Positions 34,482 through 42,785 are shown, counted from the first letter of the stretch. The stretch: DNA of 64,000 bases from Ruminiclostridium papyrosolvens C7 (GCF_000421965.1 NZ_ATAY01000028.1:22007-86006), one strand, 5' to 3'. Translations and numbers: made by a program. Notes: generated by a model from the sequence alone, not told the origin.

Positions 34482-34616
34482 TTACTTTAGCAAAGACTTT
34501 GGGCATTCTTTTTCATAAAAAGAGAAACACCAGCACGCCCCAGCAGATGCAGTAGCTGCAGTAATACCAATGATAGACAACGCCATGAGTACAATTAGTT
34601 TAAGCTTGTTCTTCAT
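34482..34616 (-). CDS. AgrD-like cyclic lactone autoinducer propeptide
   Basis: The 44-residue peptide has the AgrD plan: an amphipathic hydrophobic leader (KLKLIVLMALSIIGITAA), a Cys-containing core (ACWCFSFY, Cys28 and Cys30) and a charged tail (EKECPKSLLK). Cys30-Tyr34 (CFSFY) fits a five-residue thiolactone ring. ATG 34616 follows AGAGGTG. It is convergent with an AgrC-like kinase gene. Processing needs an AgrB protease, not seen in this window, so either the host AgrB acts on it or agrB is elsewhere. Confidence 0.75.
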   Translation of the reverse strand: MKNKLKLIVLMALSIIGITAATASAGACWCFSFYEKECPKSLLK

Positions 34617-34726
34617 ACCATTCACCTCTCTTAATTTTATATTTATATATATATAATATACTATCACAAAATATTTGTCGATTATTGTTTATTTAAACAC
34701 AATTTTGTAATATTGGTAAGTTAATC

Positions 34727-35719
34727 TTATGAGACGAATTTTCTATGACTTATTTGAACTTCATCCACATTTAGGTCTGCGTATATCTGCGTAGTAGCAG
34801 GTGTAGTGTGTCCTAACATTTTCTGTACAGCTTGAATACTTGCTCCGGCATTTACTGCTGTTGTAGCCGTTGTATGTCTTAGCAGGTGCGGATGTACCGA
34901 CTTAGTTATGCCTGCCATTACTCCTAATTGATTAAGTACTTTTTGATATCCCCTATGACTTAAACGTTTCATAGGTAATCGCAACCCCACAAAAAGTGCC
35001 TCATTATTGTCTTTGCGCAAGTCTAAATACCTCCACAAATGTACCCTTGCTCTGGCATTTAAAAAAACTGTTCTCTCCTTATTCCCCTTTCCAATTACAT
35101 TAACAGAGCTTTTATTCCAATCGATATCATTTTTATTTAGTTTATACACTTCATCTAGTCTGCAGCCCGTTGAATAAAAAAATTCAATCATTGCTTTTTC
35201 TCGTTGATTTCTGCAAGCTAACCTCAACATTTCAAGTTCCTCCTGAGACAGTGCCTTTCTAATTCGTTTTTCTTTTTTAGCCGGCTTTATTTTTCTCATG
35301 GGACTTTTCAATATGTAATCCTCTGCTTCTAGCCAATTAAAAAAGCTTCTTAAAATACTGATTTCTGTATCCAAAGTAGAATTTTTTATTCCTGTAGAAG
35401 CATATTGAGCAAGGTATCTTCTTATGTCTATTACAGTGATATCTTCTATTCTTTTTTGTACGGTTTTTGAAAATCTAGCTAAATGAAGAGAATAACTTTT
35501 TAATGTTTTTCGAGAAAGACCTTCAAGTTTTTTAGTGGTAATAAATAAAACAATTTTTTCCGGAATACCTTCGAAAGGTATAATAGCATTTTCAACCGGC
35601 TGCAAGTCATAGTTGTAGAGTTCTTCTTCTAAGATCACTTTAAGCTGAACGGCAACTTCCTGAGTAAGGAGATCAACTGCCTTACTCAGGATACGGATAA
35701 TCACATCTTCTTTTACCAT
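34727..35719 (-). CDS. int: Prophage tyrosine integrase
   Basis: The 330-residue protein has an N-terminal SAM-like core-binding domain (about 70-155) and a C-terminal catalytic domain with the tyrosine recombinase residues: Arg in STGCRLDEV, HPHLLRHT, the LGHTTPATT motif and the nucleophile Tyr in QIYADL. ATG 35719 follows GGAGGAG. It lies near the tRNA-Leu attachment scar and is the integrase expected to act there. A reading frame extending upstream has no sensible start. Confidence 0.88.
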   Translation of the reverse strand: MVKEDVIIRILSKAVDLLTQEVAVQLKVILEEELYNYDLQPVENAIIPFEGIPEKIVLFITTKKLEGLSRKTLKSYSLHLARFSKTVQKRIEDITVIDIRRYLAQYASTGIKNSTLDTEISILRSFFNWLEAEDYILKSPMRKIKPAKKEKRIRKALSQEELEMLRLACRNQREKAMIEFFYSTGCRLDEVYKLNKNDIDWNKSSVNVIGKGNKERTVFLNARARVHLWRYLDLRKDNNEALFVGLRLPMKRLSHRGYQKVLNQLGVMAGITKSVHPHLLRHTTATTAVNAGASIQAVQKMLGHTTPATTQIYADLNVDEVQISHRKFVS

Positions 35720-35738
35720 AAATTTACTCCTCCTATTG

Positions 35739-35781
35739 CACGAGGACAAAAGACAAGATATAATTATCTTGTTCCCTCGTG
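35739..35781. other. Dyad upstream of the integrase
   Basis: CACGAGG and CCTCGTG flank ACAAGATA/TATCTTGT, making a nested inverted repeat just upstream of the integrase ribosome site. Possible roles are regulator binding or a phage arm-type site. The rest of the 310-bp gap to 36030 is AT-rich with no gene; GCTCCTAATTAGGGGC near 35980 is a terminator-like hairpin for the gene to its right. Confidence 0.4.
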
Positions 35782-36029
35782 GGACACTGTAGGGGTTGGT
35801 GTAAACTTTGGTCGGTGAGCACCTTCCCCTTCTCATATGTCCAATATTTTATTTTAAATCAATTATATATGGTAAATTATCAAGATTCAACAATCTTTTT
35901 CATTATTTGGATAAAAACCATCAATTTATATTTACTGAAATTAATTTACTGTTAAATATGATACACAAAAAGAAAGCCCCTAATTAGGAGCAAATGAAAT
36001 GAATAAAATTAAATTAAAGGGCAATGATA

Positions 36030-36299
36030 TTATCTGAAGCTAGATAAATATAAGACTTTGCTTGAAGGTTGCGGAATTGACGGTTCTGCAATCTTCTTTT
36101 CGTAAAAGTTATTATTGCAGCTATACCAAACCCAACTACCAAACAAGTAACCTAGATAATACCTACCCTTGCCAAATGTGTTAATAATAAATGTCTTTTT
36201 TCTTTGCTTCTCTTGTCTCCGTTTCAGCTTACGTTTCTTAATTTGTTCATGATTTTTAATCTCGTTTCCTAGTTCTCTTAATAAATAGTTTATTAACAA
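36030..36299 (-). CDS. Hypothetical basic protein
   Basis: An 89-residue protein with a very basic middle (EQIKKRKLKRRQEKQRKKTF). It has no family I recognise. It precedes the integrase region and follows a similarly small membrane protein, typical of phage early or control genes of unknown role. Confidence 0.5.
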   Translation of the reverse strand: MLINYLLRELGNEIKNHEQIKKRKLKRRQEKQRKKTFIINTFGKGRYYLGYLFGSWVWYSCNNNFYEKKIAEPSIPQPSSKVLYLSSFR

Positions 36300-36332
36300 G
36301 GTCTTCCCCTCCGTTTGTATATATATTTGCTT

Positions 36333-36521
36333 TTAAAAAAGCCGAGAGAAGAAATTTAAAATATTACTTATACTTTTGTTTAATGCATCATCCTCAAATA
36401 TTAAAGATATATCCATGTGTTTGGTATAAAACATTAACGCTATTCCACAACCAGTTAATACCCATGCTAGACTGTTGTTCATCTGCTTGGTGGTAGTAGT
36501 TGAATCTATTTTATTTGCCAT
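36333..36521 (-). CDS. Hypothetical small membrane protein
   Basis: A 62-residue protein with one hydrophobic segment (LAWVLTGCGIALMFY) and a C-terminal amphipathic stretch. It begins 2 bp after the replication-relaxation gene, so it is co-transcribed. Function unknown. Confidence 0.5.
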   Translation of the reverse strand: MANKIDSTTTTKQMNNSLAWVLTGCGIALMFYTKHMDISLIFEDDALNKSISNILNFFSRLF

Positions 36522-36523
36522 AA

Positions 36524-37096
36524 TTATATCCCCCTAAATAAGTTATCAATACCGGTTGTAGTCTCATAATTGACTATCTTAAATTTGATACCAATATTTG
36601 TAGGAGCTACAATATCTCTGTCTGTAACTATAACTACCCGTGGCATTAATTTAAATATAGCCTTTAGGTCTGCATTCTTTATAAGGGCTTGGTATTTTTC
36701 AAAGTTAAATTTATTGTTTAAATGGACTTCTATGAAACAAGGAAATACAATATCATGATCATTTACCAAGCAGAAAGCATCAGGGCGTATATTTTCAATA
36801 ATATATTCGTTCTGCCATGCTTCTACGCTGTAATGTTGGTTTAATAGCACATATATTCCGGACCGTATTAAATCATGGTGAACCTGAATGGGTTTTTTAT
36901 TTATGTAGTAAGCAAAACCATTGTCTATGGTGCTTCTGGAACGCTTAATAAAGCCTTGATTGTACAGATATAGTAATCTATTATTACAATATCTGTATGA
37001 TGTTTTATTAAAAAATATTTGGTATATTTGTTTTGCAGTTGCAATATGAAAATCTTCAATGAAATTTAAAACAGTTTGGTCACGTTTGGTTATCAT
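36524..37096 (-). CDS. Replication-relaxation family protein
   Basis: The 190-residue protein starts with a winged helix (KRDQTVLNFIEDFHIATAKQ, YCNNRLLYLYNQGFIKRSRS) and continues with a restriction-endonuclease-like tail, as in the replication-relaxation (RepRelax) family of plasmids, conjugative elements and Bacillus phages such as the W-beta group. It overlaps the FtsK-like gene by 4 bp. It probably takes part in starting or relaxing phage DNA replication. Confidence 0.75.
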   Translation of the reverse strand: MITKRDQTVLNFIEDFHIATAKQIYQIFFNKTSYRYCNNRLLYLYNQGFIKRSRSTIDNGFAYYINKKPIQVHHDLIRSGIYVLLNQHYSVEAWQNEYIIENIRPDAFCLVNDHDIVFPCFIEVHLNNKFNFEKYQALIKNADLKAIFKLMPRVVIVTDRDIVAPTNIGIKFKIVNYETTTGIDNLFRGI

Positions 37097-38388
37097 TGTG
37101 CCACATCCTTTTTGTATGGATTGCTATAATTTTTCCTGAAATCTTCAATGATTTTCTTGCGGTCCATTATAGGTTCTGCAGGTGGACTCTGTTTTTTATC
37201 TCTCAATAAATTATTATCTTTAAGTATTTTCTTGATTTTATCAGGATTAATATATAAAGCTTGATATTCCTTTAATTCCCCTCTGTATCGTGCTAAAAAT
37301 CTACCTTTATGTTTTATCTTCTCAGCACCATGTAGACCGCCTAAAATTACTTCGGAATCAACTTGGCTAACACATTTAAACGCTATTCTTGTTGACATAT
37401 TTGCCTTAATTGCTCCTGCTACTAGCGTTGCATCTGGACGTTGCAAAGATAATATGTAATGTATACCCGTTTTACGGTCTTTAGCGACCCGCTGACGGAA
37501 TTTAGCCATAACCTCTGGGTAATCAGCAAGGGTTAAACCTTCGTCAATTACAACGGCTATAAAAGGGATTTTACGAGCAGGAAACAATCTATTCCACGTT
37601 TCTATTTTTTCAACATACACTTTGTTATTAACTGATTTAAACAACTTTAATCTTCGTTCCGACTCTTCTTCCAGGTAATCCATGAGCCGGTCAAAATCTT
37701 CAATGTTTGAACCATAGCTTTTAACTTTTTTGCAGTCCTCGAACATACAAAGGGTGATATTCTGAAAGTCGATTAAATGGAGCTCTATATTATGCTTGCT
37801 TAAAACATATGATAATACCATTGATACCAGGAAGGAACTTTTACCACTGTCTGTTTCTCCTGCCACAATAAGATGTTGGTCTTTGCTTATATCTAATATA
37901 AAATCATCGTCATAACCCTTGCCTATGTATGCTTCTGTTTCATCAAGTTGCCGGAACTCATACGGGTACATTGTTTTAAGATTCATTTCAACAAATTTCA
38001 TTATCAAATTTTTATTAAATCCAAACTCAATTTTGGCATTTAAATTTTGCTCTAGTGCTTGTTGATTCCTTTCGAAATCTTCCTGTGATATGCCTTCGGG
38101 TAAACTAATTACAAGTGTTGTAGAGTTTTTATTCCTTTGTTCCTTAATGATAATAGGTGTTTTATCCTCTTTATTAATTATTCCACACATCCTAAAAAGC
38201 TTAGTGTATTTATCAGGTTTAAGTACTTTGTCTAAAATAACACCACTACCTACAGCAAAAAAAGAAAAAAGTGCAAATTTACCGTTAGGGACATGCATAT
38301 AACAAAGACTTAAAGCCTCGTTGCACATGTACACACCAAAAGTAAGTATTACACTTTGATAAGTAAAATGATATTTATTAAGTTCCAT
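37093..38388 (-). CDS. FtsK/SpoIIIE-like DNA translocase
   Basis: The 431-residue protein has two N-terminal membrane segments (about 5-60), a Walker A motif (GETDSGKSS, about 178-186), a Walker B motif (FIAVVIDEG) and later FtsK-type signature segments (LSLQRPDATLVAGAIKANMS). It pumps double-stranded DNA. The same pairing with a replication-relaxation protein occurs in conjugative elements and some phages. It lies next to a GC-rich tract that could be its loading site. Confidence 0.82.
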   Translation of the reverse strand: MELNKYHFTYQSVILTFGVYMCNEALSLCYMHVPNGKFALFSFFAVGSGVILDKVLKPDKYTKLFRMCGIINKEDKTPIIIKEQRNKNSTTLVISLPEGISQEDFERNQQALEQNLNAKIEFGFNKNLIMKFVEMNLKTMYPYEFRQLDETEAYIGKGYDDDFILDISKDQHLIVAGETDSGKSSFLVSMVLSYVLSKHNIELHLIDFQNITLCMFEDCKKVKSYGSNIEDFDRLMDYLEEESERRLKLFKSVNNKVYVEKIETWNRLFPARKIPFIAVVIDEGLTLADYPEVMAKFRQRVAKDRKTGIHYILSLQRPDATLVAGAIKANMSTRIAFKCVSQVDSEVILGGLHGAEKIKHKGRFLARYRGELKEYQALYINPDKIKKILKDNNLLRDKKQSPPAEPIMDRKKIIEDFRKNYSNPYKKDVAQ

Positions 38389-38489
38389 TTCAGATACCTC
38401 ACTTTATTCCAAATATAGTTCTTTTGTATATCCTGTACTGGTATGTCTTAGAGGTATCTACACCGCATAAATCCACGGTTTTTAAAAAA

Positions 38490-38556
38490 GCAAGTGAGTG
38501 AGCGGAGCGGGGAGCGGAGTGAGGGAACAGGCGAGCGCCGCCGGCTCGGCTCGAAT
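38490..38556. repeat. GC-rich, purine-rich repeat tract
   Basis: In an otherwise AT-rich phage region about 67 bp are close to 70 percent GC, with purine-rich repeats such as AGCGGAG (twice) and GAGTGAG (twice), then GCGAGCGCCGCC and CGGCTCGGCTCG. It is non-coding and lies between the FtsK-like gene and a 52-residue gene. It could be a translocase loading site or replication origin; this is inference. Confidence 0.6.
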
Positions 38557-38570
38557 GTGTAGTACAGCAG

Positions 38571-38729
38571 CTAACCTGGATTACCCTTGGGCTTATTTGG
38601 CAATTTATTATCTTTTTGCATGTCATTAAGTATAAGCTGCTTAATGTACACCGGTGCACTAATCTGAGACATAGCGTAATCGTATAAATATTTTTCCTTG
38701 TCTTTAAAACTAACAACTATCTTTGCCAA
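38571..38729 (-). CDS. Small DNA-binding-like protein (CopG/Arc-like), TTG start
   Basis: A 52-residue protein (MAKIVVSFKDKEKYLYDYAM if translated from TTG at 38727-38729) with a beta strand followed by helices and a lysine-rich tail. The pattern recalls ribbon-helix-helix small proteins next to FtsK/replication genes in phages. GGTG lies seven bases upstream of the TTG. It would act as a regulator or partition protein; the family assignment is weak. Confidence 0.6.
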   Translation of the reverse strand: MAKIVVSFKDKEKYLYDYAMSQISAPVYIKQLILNDMQKDNKLPNKPKGNPG

Positions 38730-38837
38730 ATCTGTTCACCAACTTTCTTTATCAAGCCATATTTGATTCTTTTTTCTCCTTTCGTTAATTTATATGCACA
38801 AAGTATAAAAAAGTTTCCAATTTTATAAAAAGAAATA

Positions 38838-38870
38838 AAAAAAGCCCCCAAGGATTTCTCCCTGAGGGCT
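38838..38870 (-). terminator. Terminator after the holin gene
   Basis: On the minus strand AGCCCTCAGGGAGAAATCC...TTGGGGGCT forms a hairpin followed by TTTTTTT. Confidence 0.8.
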
Positions 38871-38891
38871 GAAATATAAATAAGGTTATTG

Positions 38892-39359
38892 TTATTTTGA
38901 TTCTGTGATCTTATTTCCGGCTGCATCAACGGTTCCCTTGAATAATGATATTGCTGATTTTAAGAAGTCAGGTATAGGAGCTCCCATCTTTCCAGCATTT
39001 TCTACAATACTACCGAGCTCAGTGAATATGTACCAAACCACTATAATTGGACATAATAAAACTGTATACGTAAACGGTAGTGCTATACTAGGGATATTAT
39101 TTATTATTGAGCCTATAACTCCATCAAGCACCGCCGCCACTATTACAACTACAATACAACCGGCTTTATGCCAAATCCCTTCCCTACCCTTTTGAGAACT
39201 CCACAGTCCATTTTTTGCAGCGGCAGCTGAGCCAGATATCCAATCGGCTGCTAAGCAAGCTATAAAGGCTACTATAAGCCATCCGAACCAACCAAGCATA
39301 GCTGATATTCCTGCAAATATTGCAGTTACTGTTACCTTAAAAGCATTAACTTTTTCCAT
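38892..39359 (-). CDS. Prophage holin (phage_holin_4/TcdE-like)
   Basis: The 155-residue protein has about three membrane segments, an N-terminal charged end and a C-terminal tail rich in charge, and includes WISGSAAAAKNGLWSSQKGR and WYIFTELGSIVENAG, which match the toxin-secretion/phage-lysis holin family that includes TcdE. ATG 39359 follows GGAGGGAA. It lies just after an amidase gene in the prophage B lysis module. Confidence 0.88.
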   Translation of the reverse strand: MEKVNAFKVTVTAIFAGISAMLGWFGWLIVAFIACLAADWISGSAAAAKNGLWSSQKGREGIWHKAGCIVVVIVAAVLDGVIGSIINNIPSIALPFTYTVLLCPIIVVWYIFTELGSIVENAGKMGAPIPDFLKSAISLFKGTVDAAGNKITESK

Positions 39360-39360
39360 A

Positions 39361-40047
39361 CTATTTCCCTCCATAACTTTTAGCTATTTTTATAATCAAA
39401 GCCGGAAAAGCTGGATCAATGTCCTTCTTATTCAGCCAGAATGAATATGGTGTGTTAACCTTCTCAGCGACGATCTCAAGAGCTTCTTCATATGTCATTA
39501 AATCTTCAATTTCGTTTTTAATTAAAGGAATAAAATATTTCTCTGCAGATACCTTACTATTTCCTCCAAAAAACTTTTTCCCCGGACAAGATTTGGACTG
39601 AACCCAACAATGATATATAAGTGTTGAGGTGGAAGGAATAATATTGAACTTTTTACATAGTAGAGCGTTAAGCAGTATAATACTTTGCTTTTGTTCTGCC
39701 GTCATAACATCAGAATCAAAGTTTCCTACATTTTCAATAGTTATTGAATCTTTATTCCTCGGACTTAGAAATCCTCCGCCATCTTTTGTAAGCGGTCTAC
39801 CGACACAGATTGTGCCATCAGGAAACGTACTGAAGTGTTGGGCAATCTCACTCATTTTTAATGTGCTCACATGATAGTTTTCCATGCTTCTCATAAGGGC
39901 AAAATGATTGTTTTTCACATCTTTATAAGCAGGACTTGCGGTATGATGCTGCTGGATACTTTTAAAGCTCTTAGCCCCTTTTAGGCTTTCAATATAAGTT
40001 CTGAGTTCTTCTCTGTTCATTAAAATGAACTTTCCATCTTGTTTCAT
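39361..40047 (-). CDS. Prophage endolysin, N-acetylmuramoyl-L-alanine amidase
   Basis: A 228-residue Amidase_2-type enzyme: QQHHTASPAYKD contains the first zinc His pair, SITIENVGNFD the central segment, and HCWVQSKSCPGKKF the C-terminal zinc ligand region. It cuts the bond between MurNAc and the stem peptide. The C-terminal region (EALEIVAEKVNTPYSFWL) may be a wall-binding segment. It differs in type from the M15 endolysin of the tailocin. Confidence 0.87.
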   Translation of the reverse strand: MKQDGKFILMNREELRTYIESLKGAKSFKSIQQHHTASPAYKDVKNNHFALMRSMENYHVSTLKMSEIAQHFSTFPDGTICVGRPLTKDGGGFLSPRNKDSITIENVGNFDSDVMTAEQKQSIILLNALLCKKFNIIPSTSTLIYHCWVQSKSCPGKKFFGGNSKVSAEKYFIPLIKNEIEDLMTYEEALEIVAEKVNTPYSFWLNKKDIDPAFPALIIKIAKSYGGK

Positions 40048-40140
40048 TTAGCTCACCCTTTCAAAATTTTTGTAAAACAAAAAGAGAGCCAAATAAATGA
40101 CTCCCTTTTAGGTCGTAATATTATCCAATTATGTATGTAA

Positions 40141-40290
40141 TTAAGGTATATCAACAATCAAATCCTGCCTACCATCCGCAATTAACATGTTGTCTGTGTC
40201 TGATTTATACGGTTTAAAAAAAGCTGCAGAAAATACTGTTTTATAATCCAATTTACCCTCTTCAATTTGCCATGCTAAATAAAATGCCAT
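40141..40290 (-). CDS. Small phage protein after the fibre accessory gene
   Basis: A 49-residue protein (MAFYLAWQIEEGKLDYKTVF at the start). GGAGGTAATG precedes the ATG, which shares bases with the upstream stop (TAATG). No family recognised; its position is like that of XkdX. Confidence 0.6.
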   Translation of the reverse strand: MAFYLAWQIEEGKLDYKTVFSAAFFKPYKSDTDNMLIADGRQDLIVDIP

Positions 40291-40619
40291 TATGCATTAC
40301 CTCCATTCATAATATTATTTATACTGCTAATCGCTTCCGGATTAGATCCAATTTGCATTGATAAAAGTATATTTATTACTTGTGTCATACTCTCAACATA
40401 CGTTTGTAACTGAGTGTTTTGAGCTTTTAGTTCCTCAACCTCTGTTTTTGGTACGTCTTCGAATATTGGTTGAGGGCGTCCGCTTCTTAAGTCAAAATTT
40501 TTTACTTTTTTACCATTCGGAACATTAATTATAATTGACCCAGCTGGTTCTTCAAAGTGTGTTCCTGCCATAGAGATAAGAATATTCCCACTCCATCCGT
40601 ATGTAAATAATGTATCCAT
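40290..40619 (-). CDS. Tail-fibre-associated protein with coiled coil
   Basis: A 109-residue protein with an N-terminal beta-rich part (MDTLFTYGWSGNILISMAGT) and a C-terminal coiled coil (VEELKAQNTQLQTYVESMTQ). It lies 13 bp after the fibre gene and may be its chaperone or a tip protein. No family recognised. Confidence 0.6.
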   Translation of the reverse strand: MDTLFTYGWSGNILISMAGTHFEEPAGSIIINVPNGKKVKNFDLRSGRPQPIFEDVPKTEVEELKAQNTQLQTYVESMTQVINILLSMQIGSNPEAISSINNIMNGGNA

Positions 40620-40632
40620 TTAAATCCCTCCT

Positions 40633-42174
40633 TTAGTCTCCCAAACCTATAGCCATGAATTTTACTTCTGTATAAGTCATTTTTGCCGTTCCTGCACCTT
40701 TGCAATAATATTTAAAACCGTTTGTTAAAAAATCTGATGGACTAGCAATAGTCAATGGTGGTAAATAATACGAACCACTGTTAAATATATTTACACCTAC
40801 ACCTAAAATATTTGGATAAATACATGCTACAGCATTTTGATAAAAAGAGTAATCGCTACTTTTGAATGAAAAGATAACTATTTTAGGGGCAAATGGTAGA
40901 TTATTGACTGTGCCTGTGTAAGTCATTGCACTAGTTTGTGTTGGACTTTCAAAGTTTGGAATAGTGCCTATAACAGATTTCAAATTATTAGTATTTGTTC
41001 CAACTCTCAACCCATCCTCAGTACCGAATATTATACCTGCTGTTACATGTTGTTCTTGTACATTTCCATAGTCCCCCCCTTCACCCAAGCACTGAAAATT
41101 TTCTGCATCCCGGATAAACGAATAAGTTCCTGCTTTTGGTTTGAAATCCGCTCCCCCTGGTTTAATTAATCTTCTTGGTGTACCGTCAGATGATATGTTC
41201 AATGTGGATGTACCGGTTGAAGCAACATTGAATTTAACACTAAATTTGGACCCGTCAGATATGTTTTTTGAGTTTGTTATGCTATATGCATTATCTGTAT
41301 TACTTGTAACTCCAAGATGCGGCAAATGGTTCGTATAATCCGACAAATGCGTATTGATTGTATTTTGTAGTTCCGTCTGTACCTGTTCAGATTTTTGGTC
41401 TGTATAGGCTTTTGCTCCACTCAATGCCGTATCTGCTTTAAGCTGTGCCCCAGATTGAGTTTCATAGCCAGACATGTTATTGACTAAATCTATTAATTCC
41501 TGTTCGGATTCTTCTAGCCTATCATCAAGAGTATTAAATGTTTTTGATTTTACAGCTGAGTTTCTTGCCAAGGCAACTTCTGGATCCTTACTGGAATTTA
41601 CAATTATCGTATCTATTTCAGATTTAGCTTGATCGAGTGCAGCTTTTACATTGTCTTTGCCAATAAAACTTCCGGTATAACTTACATCTTGTGCGTTGTG
41701 TTTATTTAGAGTTCCGGCAACATGATTATCAAACCTTGTCCTATTGTTATTTAATGCTTCTTCAACCGTCCCCCCTTCTTCTAAAGAGTCATTTGTAATG
41801 CTGCTTGCTGTGTGCCTGTTTGTATCTCCTGCATAATGAGAGTTTAATTCCGTCCTATTATTTTCTATCACTTCTTTTATGCTACTACCTTCTTCGGTAG
41901 AGTCGTTAACAATCGTACTTGCAACATGCTTATTTAATGTCCCTGTATAGTGAGCGTTTAATTCTGTCCTGGCATTATCTATCACCTCCTTTACACTTTC
42001 CCCGGGCTCCGCAGAATCATTAGTTATTGAGCTTGCTGTGTGTCTATTTGTGATACCTGATATATGGTCATTAAAAAAGTTCTGTATCAGTTCAAAATTT
42101 GATTTAACCACTGGATACCACTGCTTTATTGTCTTAATAAGCTCCGTAGGCCAGTTTGTATTAAGATTTAGCAT
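40633..42174 (-). CDS. Siphophage tail fibre with internal repeats
   Basis: The 513-residue fibre has three to four copies of a 36- to 37-residue module (about 36-160) around H-x2-G-x2-N-(R/K)-H-x-A (for example ISGITNRHTASSITNDS), then helical stretches, then a domain (about 295-375) with TLNISSDGTPRRLIKPGG and YSFIRDAENFQCLGEGG shared with the tailocin fibre, and a beta-rich receptor-binding end (IVIFSFKSSDYSFYQN). It decides host range of prophage B. Confidence 0.82.
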   Translation of the reverse strand: MLNLNTNWPTELIKTIKQWYPVVKSNFELIQNFFNDHISGITNRHTASSITNDSAEPGESVKEVIDNARTELNAHYTGTLNKHVASTIVNDSTEEGSSIKEVIENNRTELNSHYAGDTNRHTASSITNDSLEEGGTVEEALNNNRTRFDNHVAGTLNKHNAQDVSYTGSFIGKDNVKAALDQAKSEIDTIIVNSSKDPEVALARNSAVKSKTFNTLDDRLEESEQELIDLVNNMSGYETQSGAQLKADTALSGAKAYTDQKSEQVQTELQNTINTHLSDYTNHLPHLGVTSNTDNAYSITNSKNISDGSKFSVKFNVASTGTSTLNISSDGTPRRLIKPGGADFKPKAGTYSFIRDAENFQCLGEGGDYGNVQEQHVTAGIIFGTEDGLRVGTNTNNLKSVIGTIPNFESPTQTSAMTYTGTVNNLPFAPKIVIFSFKSSDYSFYQNAVACIYPNILGVGVNIFNSGSYYLPPLTIASPSDFLTNGFKYYCKGAGTAKMTYTEVKFMAIGLGD

Positions 42175-42278
42175 TTTACCACTCCTTTACAATTTTTGGT
42201 CTTCAAACTATTAAATGTCACATTTTTGGTATATACTGTATATAGAATTAATAAATTAATAGGTTTGGAGGTTTTATT

Positions 42279-42785
42279 ATGAAAAAATTTATTTCAGGAT
42301 TTTTAGTTGGAGTACTTTTAATAAGTTTTACATCATTCATTTTTGCCGAAGATAACTCACAAACATTGGTATCTAAGATATATCAAAATGCAATGGGAGA
42401 TATATTCAAAGTATTTAATAAAAATAATAATTTACAAGTAAAGTTAGGTTCAGCAAGTGGCACAGGTGATAACTCTGGTGGTACATTAATACTTTATAAT
42501 AATGATGAATCTAAGCCTCGTGTATCTTCAAGCGTTCGTGCTGACACTGACAGTGGGATGCTATCACTTCAGAGTGGGGACATTGCTCGGCTATTAATAT
42601 CCGGTCAGCAAAAGGATAATCAATCAGGCCTTTTTTTATATAATCAAAATGGTAAATGTGTAACTGCAATCAGGGAAAGTTATGGTTATATAAATAATCA
42701 GCCTATAGTCACTCAAGACGAACTTGTAAAAGAAATATCAAAATTACAAAAACAAATAGACGATTTAAAAAAGCAGGGGCAGTAA
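42279..42785 (+). CDS. Secreted homologue of the tail protein C-terminal domain (moron)
   Basis: Inserted on the plus strand between minus-strand tail genes. The 168-residue precursor has a signal peptide (MKKFISGFLVGVLLISFTSF, cleavage near FAEDN), then a domain with GGTLILYNNDESKPRV and SGLFLYNQNGKCVTAI that aligns with the last 150 residues of the tail protein at 42797-44572 (GGTLVLYNDSLAKPRV, CIFLYDNNGQLKST), then a C-terminal coiled coil. GGAGG precedes the ATG. I infer lysogenic expression of an extracellular mimic of a receptor-binding domain, possibly blocking phage adsorption. Confidence 0.7.
   Translation: MKKFISGFLVGVLLISFTSFIFAEDNSQTLVSKIYQNAMGDIFKVFNKNNNLQVKLGSASGTGDNSGGTLILYNNDESKPRVSSSVRADTDSGMLSLQSGDIARLLISGQQKDNQSGLFLYNQNGKCVTAIRESYGYINNQPIVTQDELVKEISKLQKQIDDLKKQGQ

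Noticed and set aside
34482..34616. Peptide considered as a bacteriocin precursor or small toxin
   Set aside because: The leader plus Cys core plus acidic tail and the neighbouring AgrC-like kinase fit an AgrD propeptide better.
35719..35836. Extended N-terminus for the integrase (about 39 residues)
   Set aside because: Crosses a nested inverted repeat, has no ribosome site and no homology; GGAGGAG precedes the ATG at 35719.
38490..38556. CRISPR-like repeats
   Set aside because: The tract has imperfect short repeats only, no regular spacers and no cas genes in the window.
38399..38716. Minus-strand frame of 105 residues through the GC-rich tract
   Set aside because: Its sequence is unlike protein; the true gene here is the 52-residue frame at 38571-38729.
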